Below are positions 26,783 to 34,301 of a stretch of 64,000 bases of DNA, piece after piece. Below the pieces are notes generated by a model. It searched no databases and was not told where the DNA came from. It saw only the letters and a program-made list of their open reading frames with translations. This stretch comes from Paenibacillus taiwanensis DSM 18679 (GTDB lineage: Bacteria > Bacillota > Bacilli > Paenibacillales > Paenibacillaceae). The translations under genes and the position numbers were made by a program. The stretch lies in contig NZ_KE384308.1 in NCBI RefSeq assembly GCF_000425125.1, positions 54,838 through 118,837 on the forward strand. The letters are read 5' to 3'. The stretch's first letter is position 1, and every line of letters begins with the position of its first letter.

Positions 26783-26883
26783 GATGGTCTCTTCGTTGGA
26801 AATCAGATGTGTATTTCCCGAAAATGCTATTTAAGAGGCATGCGCTTGCCCAGCCACTTCATTTGATTTGATAACGTCGTGTA

Positions 26884-28560
26884 CTACTTTTTCGCTTCAC
26901 GAGCGATGTAAAACGTCACACGGTCGCCCTTTTTCACGGCTGTTCCTGCTGCTGGTTCTTGCTTAAACACTTTACCTGCTTCCTGACCTTCCGCATTTTC
27001 TTTGACAAAGCTGTATTTCATACCTGCCCCCAATGCCGCCTTCTCTGCTTCAGCTTGCGTCAAGCCGACCAAATTAGGTGCTGATCCACTTGGTGTCGTT
27101 GGTTGTGTCGTATTACTATTTGGATCTGTTGGTGCTGTCGGTTCCGCTGGTGCCGTTGGATCAGTCGTGGCTGGTGGTGTAGTCGTTCCAGGGTTGGTGC
27201 CTGGGTTAGTTGTCCCATTGGTTCCCCCCTCTGTTGGCTGATCAGTCCCCGCACCTGTACTCGGATTTGTTATACTTGGATCTGTTGTTTGCCCTTGATT
27301 TGGCTGCTGTACGCTGCCTTCCCCATTACCATTGCTGCTCGCATCAGTGTCTCCACTCTCTGACGAACCACCTTGATTGGTAGTGCCTGGATCTACTTGT
27401 CCTGTTGTGGAGTCTGATCCTGTAGATGATCCATTATCTGTAGAAGAACTATCCCCGTTAGCATTTTGATTCGGTTCAGTGGTTTCTTCTTTTGGTTGCT
27501 CAGTATCAATTGGCGTTGTTCCCGCTGTTTCAGATTGGGCAGCTGTATCGTTAGATTTGCTTAAAGAATTAGCCCAAATAATTGCCCCACCAAGCAAACT
27601 GACAAATAGTATACAGCCTGCAATAATGAGTGGTGTTTTTAATTTCCGCTTAGGAGCCTGCTGCACACGTTTATCAGGCTGTGCCCGTTCTCGAACGAGT
27701 GTTCTTGGTCGTTCTTCCTCTTTTACCGCCTTATAGGTTGTCTCCGGCGTCGGAGGCTCATTGTACACCGTCGCGTCTGCTGCATAAGTATCAGTCGTGG
27801 CCGACGACAATGACTCGTAAGCAGGTGGCTGCGGTGTTTGCACCTCATACTGGGCATAACTATCTGTGATTGGCAAATTGGGCTGATTCAAAATTTCGGT
27901 AATCGTCGTCATATAACCAAGCACGGACTCATCGTCTTGGTATACCCGTCTAGCCAATGTCAATACCGATTGGCGTTGAGCAGGCAGTTCGTGCTTTAGA
28001 GCCGACTGCATTCTGCTTACATAGATGTCGTATTGGCGTGGTGCCAACGCATGAAGCGTACACAATTGGTAAAGTAGTTGAGATAAGCCTGACGTGCCTG
28101 TTCGACTGCTTCTTGCTTCGTTCCAGTAATTCATGACGAGTAATTCATTTTGATCTGTAATCCAAAGGTTATCAAAGCTCACAGAGAAAGCCGACGTTCC
28201 TAGTCGACCACCCTCCTGAAGCCGTTGACCTGCTAGGAAAACAATCTGGAGTGCTGTCTGCAAAGGCACTGCATGCTTCTCTGCATATTGATACAAAGGC
28301 ATCCCTTTGTACGCATTAAATACCATAAAAGTATTAGAACCATCTGTACCTGCATTTAACAACTGGAAGAAGGAGCCGCTTGTTGACTGAGCCCATTCAG
28401 CTGTAAGCTCTCTAAAGGAATCCTCGGTTGTCGTTGTGCTTAACAATAAAAATATTTCTCTCTGCAGGGATGTATCCTGAGCACGGTACCACGTTCCGTC
28501 ATCTGATTGCATTATCGTTTGTACTAATTCATATCTGCCATCGATCATTTGATTATTCAT
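26884..28560 (-). CDS. Membrane-anchored pseudokinase-like protein with one PASTA domain
   Basis: 558 aa. Residues ~6-230 follow the start of a Hanks-type kinase (DGRYELVQTIMQSDDGTWYRAQD, compare PrkC). The Gly-rich loop is lost, the VAIK lysine strand reads REIFLLL, and no HRD or DFG motif is found, so catalysis is unlikely. A proline-rich juxtamembrane region (~240-308) is followed by one membrane helix (~309-331), a ~150-residue Thr/Asn/Gly/Pro linker and a C-terminal PASTA domain (~495-558). PASTA domains bind muropeptides or lipid II. Topology implies a cytoplasmic pseudokinase and extracellular PASTA, possibly a wall-sensing scaffold. The start lies at the end of a divergent-looking spacer. 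Confidence 0.8.
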   Translation of the reverse strand: MNNQMIDGRYELVQTIMQSDDGTWYRAQDTSLQREIFLLLSTTTTEDSFRELTAEWAQSTSGSFFQLLNAGTDGSNTFMVFNAYKGMPLYQYAEKHAVPLQTALQIVFLAGQRLQEGGRLGTSAFSVSFDNLWITDQNELLVMNYWNEARSSRTGTSGLSQLLYQLCTLHALAPRQYDIYVSRMQSALKHELPAQRQSVLTLARRVYQDDESVLGYMTTITEILNQPNLPITDSYAQYEVQTPQPPAYESLSSATTDTYAADATVYNEPPTPETTYKAVKEEERPRTLVRERAQPDKRVQQAPKRKLKTPLIIAGCILFVSLLGGAIIWANSLSKSNDTAAQSETAGTTPIDTEQPKEETTEPNQNANGDSSSTDNGSSTGSDSTTGQVDPGTTNQGGSSESGDTDASSNGNGEGSVQQPNQGQTTDPSITNPSTGAGTDQPTEGGTNGTTNPGTNPGTTTPPATTDPTAPAEPTAPTDPNSNTTQPTTPSGSAPNLVGLTQAEAEKAALGAGMKYSFVKENAEGQEAGKVFKQEPAAGTAVKKGDRVTFYIAREAKK

Positions 28561-28848
28561 GTTTGTCCTCTACTTTCTTGCTTCATTATTTCTAGGAGCA
28601 ATATACTATGTATGTATATTATTAACCATACGTAAACAAAACTCAAAAGTTGCCCTAAGCTCCTATTTATTAATAATACTCCCGTTTACTAAGGTTTCAA
28701 TGCTATTCTGTCATTTCCTATATATTGCTACAATTGGGATGTTAGATTTCTTGTCGGACACAAGCTTCGTCTTATTTTATTATCGAATAGCTTTTGTGCT
28801 ACACTGTAGGTACTCCTATAAGCAAACGTTGGAAGGACGTGTTTCATA

Positions 28849-29772
28849 ATGCAATATCGTGTGTTGGGCAAAACAGGAATGAAAGTATCGGTAATCGGTA
28901 TGGGGACATGGCAATATGGCGGTGAATGGGGTCATGATTATACACAAACCGAAGTGGATCGTATTTTGAATCAGGCGAAAGAGGTTGGCATTAACTTCAT
29001 AGACACAGCCGAATGTTATGGTGATCATTTGTCAGAGTCATTAATTGGTGGTTACTTGACGCAACATAATCGTGAGGATTGGATTGTGGCAACTAAGTTC
29101 GGTCATCAGTTCCACTCGCACATGAATCGAACAGACAAGTTTGGCGCTAGTGATGTTCTGCAACAATTGGATAGATCATTAACAGCATTAAATACAGAAT
29201 ACATAGATTTATATCAATTCCATTCCGGGAATGATGAGGCTTTTAACGATGATGAACTGTGGACCATGCTTGATAAGCAAGTCCAGGCAGGTAAAATAAG
29301 ACATATTGGATTATCACTAAACAAGAGCAACAGTATGCATCAGACTGTAAACGCAGCAGAGATTGGAGCAAGCGTCATTCAGGTCGTCTATAATCGGCTG
29401 GATCGCCGTCCAGAGCAAGATGTATTTCCTGCCTGCGAAGCAAACCAGTTGGGTGTTCTGGCACGTGTCCCGCTTGCGAGTGGATTTTTGACAGGAAAGT
29501 ATAAAGCAGGTATGAAATTCGGTGAAAATGATGTCCGTGCGCGCCATAACGGAGTAGAGCTGGATGAAACGTTAAAGCAGGTTGAACTGATTCAACGTAA
29601 TGAAGTGCCGCATGATGTCGACATAGCACAGTGGGCTTTGGCATGGTGTTTACGCCACCCTGCCGTAACAAGTGTTATTCCTGGCTGCAAAGATGAGACC
29701 CAAGTTATTCGTAATGCGCAAGCTGTCGAACTATTGGAATCAACTCATCCCTTGGTGTGGAGTGCAGACTAA
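28849..29772 (+). CDS. Aldo/keto reductase
   Basis: 307 aa TIM-barrel NADPH-dependent oxidoreductase. The motifs MKVSVIGMGTWQYGG, FIDTAECYGDHLSESLIG (catalytic Asp and Tyr), VATKFGHQ (Lys), IDLYQFHSG (His), and the C-terminal cofactor segment SVIPGCKDETQVIRNAQA are all present. It belongs to the general-stress YhdN/AKR11-12-like group by overall look. It starts with ATG behind GGAAGGACG and ends at a stem-loop. The physiological substrate is unknown. Confidence 0.92.
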   Translation: MQYRVLGKTGMKVSVIGMGTWQYGGEWGHDYTQTEVDRILNQAKEVGINFIDTAECYGDHLSESLIGGYLTQHNREDWIVATKFGHQFHSHMNRTDKFGASDVLQQLDRSLTALNTEYIDLYQFHSGNDEAFNDDELWTMLDKQVQAGKIRHIGLSLNKSNSMHQTVNAAEIGASVIQVVYNRLDRRPEQDVFPACEANQLGVLARVPLASGFLTGKYKAGMKFGENDVRARHNGVELDETLKQVELIQRNEVPHDVDIAQWALAWCLRHPAVTSVIPGCKDETQVIRNAQAVELLESTHPLVWSAD

Positions 29773-29822
29773 GCTCGTATGCCCTTCTTAATGGATGCAA
29801 TGTCATCGTAATGAGCGAATAA

Positions 29823-29857
29823 AGAGCAGACTAATTTAAGTTAGTTTGCTCTCTTCT
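29823..29857 (+). terminator. Terminator after the aldo/keto reductase
   Basis: AGAGCAGACTAA and TTAGTTTGCTCT form a 12-bp stem with one mismatch around TTTAAG, followed by a pyrimidine-rich tail. Confidence 0.7.
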
Positions 29858-29891
29858 CTCTGTGTGAATATTATATGACCTGCATTATGTA

Positions 29892-29919
29892 GGTTTACAT
29901 AATTATATTTATGTTTTTC
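29892..29919 (+). repeat. dif-like 28-bp site 2
   Basis: Arm GGTTTACATAA, centre TTATAT (identical to site 1 through the first 22 bp), right arm TTATGTTTTTC. An extra TTATGT six bases to the left gives a second palindrome with ACATAA. It lies between two converging gene ends. Confidence 0.5.
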
Positions 29920-29985
29920 AAAAGTGCCAGGATAGTAGGGATAAGGATAGCTTTAGTAAATACCCTCTGCATTACATGCAAAAGG

Positions 29986-30423
29986 TTATTTACTACTCTT
30001 ATTGGCTGCTGGAGGTTTCCAATCACACGGTTGATCTTGACATGCGCCTGCGGGAACGATGATACGACGAGAAGCAATATAATCATACAGTTTCTCGCCT
30101 AAGCCGATCCAGCGGCTAATAACTAGCACGGGCCAAAATATCCATAAGATCGGAATCGCTTTAGAAATAACGATAACAGCATCAATCCCACGATGTAAGC
30201 GGTTCGATTCAACCTCTCTAACGTGCATCCTCTGCTCCAACTCAAGTAATGGAATATGTTTCACACTGGATTGGTTAACTGCGATTTCATCTCGAATCGA
30301 TTGAAACTGGAGCACATGAAAGGAATCGATTGCGATTAACCGCTTACGAATGCCTGTGCATAGTGGACACCAACTGTCATACCATACTTCCAAGTGCTTG
30401 CGTTTGCGGGCGTCGAACATCAT
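29986..30423 (-). CDS. DCC-family thiol-disulfide oxidoreductase-like protein (DUF393)
   Basis: 145 aa. The hallmark is the N-terminal strand and CxxC of the DCC family, VWYDSWCPLCTGIRKRL, followed by family elements such as LQFQSIRDE and a hydrophobic C-terminal stretch PILWIFWPVLVISRWIG. Usual family members read DGxCPxC, so the Asp-Ser-Trp variant is slightly divergent. The C-terminus adds a Cys pair (GACQDQPCDW) not typical of the family. Role unknown; a thioredoxin-like fold is predicted for the family. Confidence 0.85.
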   Translation of the reverse strand: MMFDARKRKHLEVWYDSWCPLCTGIRKRLIAIDSFHVLQFQSIRDEIAVNQSSVKHIPLLELEQRMHVREVESNRLHRGIDAVIVISKAIPILWIFWPVLVISRWIGLGEKLYDYIASRRIIVPAGACQDQPCDWKPPAANKSSK

Positions 30424-30546
30424 ATTCCCCCCTCTTTACTACAATTGTTTCCTTTATCGTACATCATATTCTATTTTGAAGGATTTAGGAAGTATGCACC
30501 CCATCAACAGCATGATGACCTCTTATCTTAAAATAGAAGGACAAAC

Positions 30547-30573
30547 AAAAACCCCCGTATATGGTCGGAGGTT
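30547..30573 (-). terminator. Terminator after the Cys-rich mini-protein gene
   Basis: On the minus strand AACCTCCG pairs with CGGGGGTT (one G-U pair) and is followed by TTTTTG, ~110 nt downstream of the stop at 30682. Confidence 0.65.
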
Positions 30574-30681
30574 CAACAGCAACAGATATCCAATTCTTCA
30601 AACGGTGTGTTCAAATGATGAGCAAATTTCCATTTCAACATGTTACTTTTTTCACAATCTTACGTATAAAAAATAGATTCT

Positions 30682-30876
30682 TTATGCGTAATACGCTGCT
30701 AGCATCTCGCGTGTTTCATTTTGTTTCGTATCTACGTCCACTTGATGATAGTTTGTCCAGCATTGCTTGCACTCTTCCTCTGTTGTGCATAAATGTTTGT
30801 CATCACAGTTGTAACATAATTGTAGGAAGTACTGAGTGACCTTGTTTGTATCTTCAAATGTTTTAAATGTTCTCAT
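30682..30876 (-). CDS. Cys-rich 64-aa mini-protein under an FNR/CRP-like site
   Basis: The start ATG at 30876 has AGAGGAG eight bases upstream; an in-frame GTG at 30885 overlaps the Shine-Dalgarno. The protein carries five Cys as C21-x2-C24-x5-C30-x5-C36-x2-C39, within LCYNCDDKHLCTTEEECKQCW. This resembles a small metal- or FeS-binding knuckle. There is no signal peptide or membrane helix. Upstream, TGTGA-N6-TCACA is centred ~41.5 bp before the start of transcription expected from an extended -10 (TGATATAGT). That is the classical position for an activating FNR/CRP-family protein, so oxygen-limited expression is plausible. No known family recognised. Confidence 0.7.
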   Translation of the reverse strand: MRTFKTFEDTNKVTQYFLQLCYNCDDKHLCTTEEECKQCWTNYHQVDVDTKQNETREMLAAYYA

Positions 30877-30905
30877 TGTAATCACTCCTCTTATTTGATG
30901 TCTTT

Positions 30906-30914
30906 ACTATATCA
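30906..30914 (-). promoter_or_regulatory. Extended -10 promoter of the Cys-rich mini-protein
   Basis: On the minus strand TGA-TATAGT forms an extended -10, with a poor -35, as expected for an activator-dependent promoter. Transcription would begin near 30899. Confidence 0.5.
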
Positions 30915-30932
30915 CAAATTTACGGCATATAA

Positions 30933-30948
30933 TGTGATTAATTTCACA
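30933..30948. promoter_or_regulatory. FNR/CRP-family binding site TGTGATTAATTTCACA
   Basis: Perfect TGTGA-N6-TCACA palindrome, the B. subtilis Fnr consensus form. It is centred 64 bp upstream of the mini-protein ATG. Confidence 0.65.
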
Positions 30949-30951
30949 TAA

Positions 30952-31010
30952 TAAAAAAATAAATAGAAGAAGCCACTTCTCATCTCTTGATGAGCAGCAG
31001 CTTCTTCTCA
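30952..31010 (-). terminator. Terminator after the stalk-domain protein
   Basis: On the minus strand AGAAGAAGC and CTCATC arms pair with GATGAG and GCTTCTTCT, followed by CTATTTATTTTTTT. It is strong and ends just before the FNR-like site. Confidence 0.8.
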
Positions 31011-31019
31011 TTAGCTCGA

Positions 31020-32783
31020 TTACAATGTTAATCCCATTAGTCTAAGCGCATTCAATATTTTCAAATGAGCCAACGATCTTCCATCCGTGGAATACGTGGA
31101 TAGATCCCCGAATGCGTGTCGTAAATTATTTATACTTTGTAGCTGTTCATCCGTGTTAATATACTGAAATGTTATAAGTCTTTCCCTCAGTTTCTCAACA
31201 GGATCAACATATTGTGTATTCATTTCCTCAATTAATGCATGCTGCTCTTCCCATGACAAATGCTCAAAGTATTGAGCATTTCCGTGCTTACTGACATATT
31301 CTTGTTTAAAATTTTTCAGCAAGGTCAAATATTGTTGCTCCCACTCTTTAAATTTTGGCATTTCTTTCTGAATGTTAGCTTGGAATTCCGTTTTATCTTG
31401 CTCCTCCGTTAGTTGTGCTGCGGCTTCATCCAGCTTCTTGTTAATTTTGACGATTAAATTATCCACCTTTAAGCCGGATGACTTAGCTAGATTCGCGAGC
31501 ATTAGCGCATCGGTATATGAGCGCTTGTCATAGGTAATCTCAGCTGCTGCCTTGTATTGTTGCGGGTTATATGCAATCAATAATGCCAAGGATTTATCGA
31601 TATCATAAAGCGCCGCGAATCGCTCTCTGAAATCATCCCCATTAAATAATGTTTTGACCATCCAATACATACGTTTATCTAACTTATATAAGGTGTTGGC
31701 AACAGACTCTGCCTCTTCTTTCATTTGAATCGAGCCTGTATATGCTGACAAGTCATTTAAATGAACAGCTAATTTCCCTAAAATTTTAGGATCGTTAAAG
31801 CTTCCTTTCTGTCTGTACATATCCTTCAAAGCTTTAATCCAGTTGTTAACGGCTGTATCATGAGACTTACTGACATTGCGGAGTTCAGCTTCCGCTTTTG
31901 TCAAAGCGGCTTTTTTATTGTTTATATTTTTTTGTTGAGCAGCACTTGCTGCACCAAAATAATAAATACTCACTGGCCGGCCATACATATCATGGCCTGT
32001 CCCCGCTTTTATATAGTAGTGATATCCACCAGTATAGTAGTTATTCGTTATTTTTGATCGATCAGGATTTTGTACGATAATGTTACCCTCGGATAATAAT
32101 TCGGCATAAACATGACTGCTTTGAGCCTCTGTCGTTCCCCACAACTGAACTTTATTTGGACTAACTATAGACCCTCGAACAAAATAAAGATTTTGATTTT
32201 TAGCCTGTTCGAATGCATCAAACGCTTTTGAGTACTTTGCATACGCACGATCATACGGTGCCCGTACTTTATTATACGCGTTATCGTAAACCACTTCATT
32301 TGGCAGTTCATATGGAATTAGATTATCGTTAAAATCATTTTTGAAGGAAATAGAGGTTTCGAACAGAGTTGTAGCTAGACTCAAAGGGACGCTCACTTGT
32401 CCTTCAATCGCTTCACTCGGTGTGTTAATCGTCTTTTCAGTGTTGTCCATTTTTACCGTTTTGGACCCAACTGATAGTTGATACACATGATTGTCATCCT
32501 TGAAGGTGATGACTTTGCCAGCCTTATCATATGAAAAGCTCAAATCAAATAGTTTAGCAAAGCTCTGAGCCGTCATATACCATACTTTATTCGTCTCAGA
32601 CCATTTTAACACTCCATCCATGTAACCTCGCTTCCCATTCCATTCCGCTACACGATACTCATAGATGGACAGTGTTCCTTTTGAGTTTGTGCTGACTGCT
32701 GCACTTGCTTGTCCTGTAGCACCAATACTTGATATCAGGATCGATATTGCCAGCATCAAAGTCCATAACCGTGATTTTTTCAA
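31020..32783 (-). CDS. Secreted protein with copper-amine-oxidase-N-like stalk domain
   Basis: 587 aa from a TTG at 32783 behind GGAGGGG; the ATG at 32813 has no ribosome binding site. The signal peptide (~2-28) ends ASA-A. The next ~130 residues resemble the stalk domain of copper amine oxidase N-terminal (PF07833-like) proteins, common on Paenibacillus surfaces: WYMTAQSFAKLFDLSFSYDKAGKVITF and VSVPLSLATTLF. The remaining ~430 residues are mainly charged helix-forming sequence (coiled-coil-like, Lys/Glu/Ala-rich) without recognised catalytic motifs. Monocistronic, with a strong terminator. Likely an extracellular or wall-associated structural protein. Confidence 0.75.
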   Translation of the reverse strand: MKKSRLWTLMLAISILISSIGATGQASAAVSTNSKGTLSIYEYRVAEWNGKRGYMDGVLKWSETNKVWYMTAQSFAKLFDLSFSYDKAGKVITFKDDNHVYQLSVGSKTVKMDNTEKTINTPSEAIEGQVSVPLSLATTLFETSISFKNDFNDNLIPYELPNEVVYDNAYNKVRAPYDRAYAKYSKAFDAFEQAKNQNLYFVRGSIVSPNKVQLWGTTEAQSSHVYAELLSEGNIIVQNPDRSKITNNYYTGGYHYYIKAGTGHDMYGRPVSIYYFGAASAAQQKNINNKKAALTKAEAELRNVSKSHDTAVNNWIKALKDMYRQKGSFNDPKILGKLAVHLNDLSAYTGSIQMKEEAESVANTLYKLDKRMYWMVKTLFNGDDFRERFAALYDIDKSLALLIAYNPQQYKAAAEITYDKRSYTDALMLANLAKSSGLKVDNLIVKINKKLDEAAAQLTEEQDKTEFQANIQKEMPKFKEWEQQYLTLLKNFKQEYVSKHGNAQYFEHLSWEEQHALIEEMNTQYVDPVEKLRERLITFQYINTDEQLQSINNLRHAFGDLSTYSTDGRSLAHLKILNALRLMGLTL

Positions 32784-32882
32784 ATTTACCCCTCCGTTAA
32801 TATGTATGTACAACTAGGAATTGTTTCCTATCAATTTTACCATGTTTACAATTTGAGAGGAGTTAATGATTGGAAGACAAGC

Positions 32883-32912
32883 AAAAAAAGCCTCTCCAAG
32901 AGGAGAGACTTC
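32883..32912 (-). terminator. Terminator after lrgB-like gene
   Basis: On the minus strand the CTCTCC/GGAGAG stem around TCTT, extended by AG/CT, is followed by seven Ts. Confidence 0.85.
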
Positions 32913-32943
32913 AACAAATTAACACAATTAAATATACAGGTTG

Positions 32944-33633
32944 TTATATAATTAAGAACAAGACAGCAAACAATGCTGACGTAATTACACCCATTAGCCC
33001 CATTGCCAACCCACTAAACGTTCCTTGCTTTTCAGAATCAGCCAAGCATTTAGCTGTTCCAAAGCCATGAGCGGCTGTCCCAAGAGCAATTCCTAACGAT
33101 ACCTCATCTCGTATACCTAACTTCCGCAGAAAGGCTGTACCTACAAGTGCCCCAACAATGCCCGTAAATACCGTAAAGACAGCAGCCAACTCAGGAACAG
33201 CGCCAAGTGACTTGGCAATTTCAACTGCAATTGGAGAACTGACCGATTTGGGCAGCATACTCATTGCTATATCTTTGCCTCCGCTAAAAGAGAACATAAT
33301 GGCAGATACGCTTGCTACCCCGACTATAGAGCCGCACGTTATCGACAACATGACCGCACGAAATTGTTCTTTAATGTGCTGACGGTGTTTATAAATCGGT
33401 ACACCTAGAGCAATTGTAGCCGGTCCAAGCAGCAATGACAATAGATCTGCCCCTTCTTTGTATTGCTGAAGCGGCAAACCGCTAATTAACAAAAACGATA
33501 TGAGAACACCGGCGCTTACAATCATCGGATGCATCCATTGGATACGCTGCTGTAGTGCGCGTGCTGCGACGTATACTACAACCGTAATCGTTAAGCCAAA
33601 CCAAATTTTTTGGAACAAGTCTGCTGCATTCAT
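32944..33633 (-). CDS. LrgB/CidB-family membrane protein
   Basis: 229 aa, seven or so membrane helices. The LrgB family signatures include LLGPATIALGVPIYKHRQ, LPKSVSSPIAVEIAKSLGAVPELAAVFTVFTGIVGA and ALGTAAHGFGTAKCLADSEKQGTFSGLAMGLMG. LrgAB/CidAB proteins modulate murein hydrolase activity and lysis, and related LrgAB (PftAB) in B. subtilis moves pyruvate. The ATG overlaps the stop of the LrgA-like gene by four bases (ATGA), so they are translationally coupled. Confidence 0.93.
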   Translation of the reverse strand: MNAADLFQKIWFGLTITVVVYVAARALQQRIQWMHPMIVSAGVLISFLLISGLPLQQYKEGADLLSLLLGPATIALGVPIYKHRQHIKEQFRAVMLSITCGSIVGVASVSAIMFSFSGGKDIAMSMLPKSVSSPIAVEIAKSLGAVPELAAVFTVFTGIVGALVGTAFLRKLGIRDEVSLGIALGTAAHGFGTAKCLADSEKQGTFSGLAMGLMGVITSALFAVLFLII

Positions 33634-34019
33634 GCTGCTTCCCCCTTACCAAGCTTGTTGGTTACAGGCTCATTATGATCTGTTGATTGCAGCTTCTTGG
33701 CAACGAGGCCTGTCACGTACAGTACCGCCAAAGTGCTGCCGCCGATGCCCACAAATATGCTGAACCAATGGGCTTGAAGCACGGGGAAAAATGCAATAAT
33801 ACCTACTACATAAGGAATAAAAAATAAGAGCATATGTTTTAGAAGGTATTGAGCTGATCGTTCAACCCACTCTAATCGGATGACCTTTAAGCTAAGCGCT
33901 GCCAGAAATAATACGAGCCCAAGCACATTCCCTGGCAACGGAATATGCAACGTATTGTGCAGCCATACACCTGCCAAATTAAATCCGACCAAAATTGCGA
34001 ACCCTAATAGCCCTTCCAT
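33630..34019 (-). CDS. LrgA/CidA-family holin-like protein
   Basis: 129 aa with four membrane helices. The conserved LHIPLPGNVLGLVLFLAAL and LLKHMLLFFIPYVVGIIAF segments identify the CidA/LrgA family. The C-terminus is cytoplasmic and charged. The start follows GAAGGTGATTATAC. It is the first gene of the lrgAB pair. The function (holin-like regulation or pyruvate transport) cannot be separated from sequence. Confidence 0.93.
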   Translation of the reverse strand: MEGLLGFAILVGFNLAGVWLHNTLHIPLPGNVLGLVLFLAALSLKVIRLEWVERSAQYLLKHMLLFFIPYVVGIIAFFPVLQAHWFSIFVGIGGSTLAVLYVTGLVAKKLQSTDHNEPVTNKLGKGEAA

Positions 34020-34227
34020 GTATAATCACCTTCTGCAAGTTATTATCTAAGCTGTATTTCAACATCATTCAATTGAGAAGTAAGTTATCAGCCATCAGCT
34101 AGCGTAAAAAGTTGCGCTAATCGCTATGTCAACCCTGTCTTCATTACTTATTGTAGCACCATCTGTCCCCCGCTCCTACTAGCGAGAAGCGTCGTAATCA
34201 TGAGATGGAAGCGGTTTTTTCCATGCT

Positions 34228-34257
34228 AAAGGCCCGGAACCGTGTTTCCGAGCCTTT
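34228..34257 (-). terminator. Strong hairpin downstream of mprF
   Basis: AAAGGC and CGGAA arms pair with TTCCG and GCCTTT. It lies 45 bp past the mprF stop; the T tract is weak. The rest of 34020-34301 shows nothing else. Confidence 0.6.
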
Positions 34258-34301
34258 AAGTGGTATTTTCATGTTTTTTCATTATAGTTTTCAAAACAGC
34301 C

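Noticed and set aside
28559-28849. 96-aa hydrophobic plus-strand open frame before the aldo/keto reductase
   Set aside because: Starts opposite the pseudokinase ATG, spans the promoter spacer and has no ribosome binding site.
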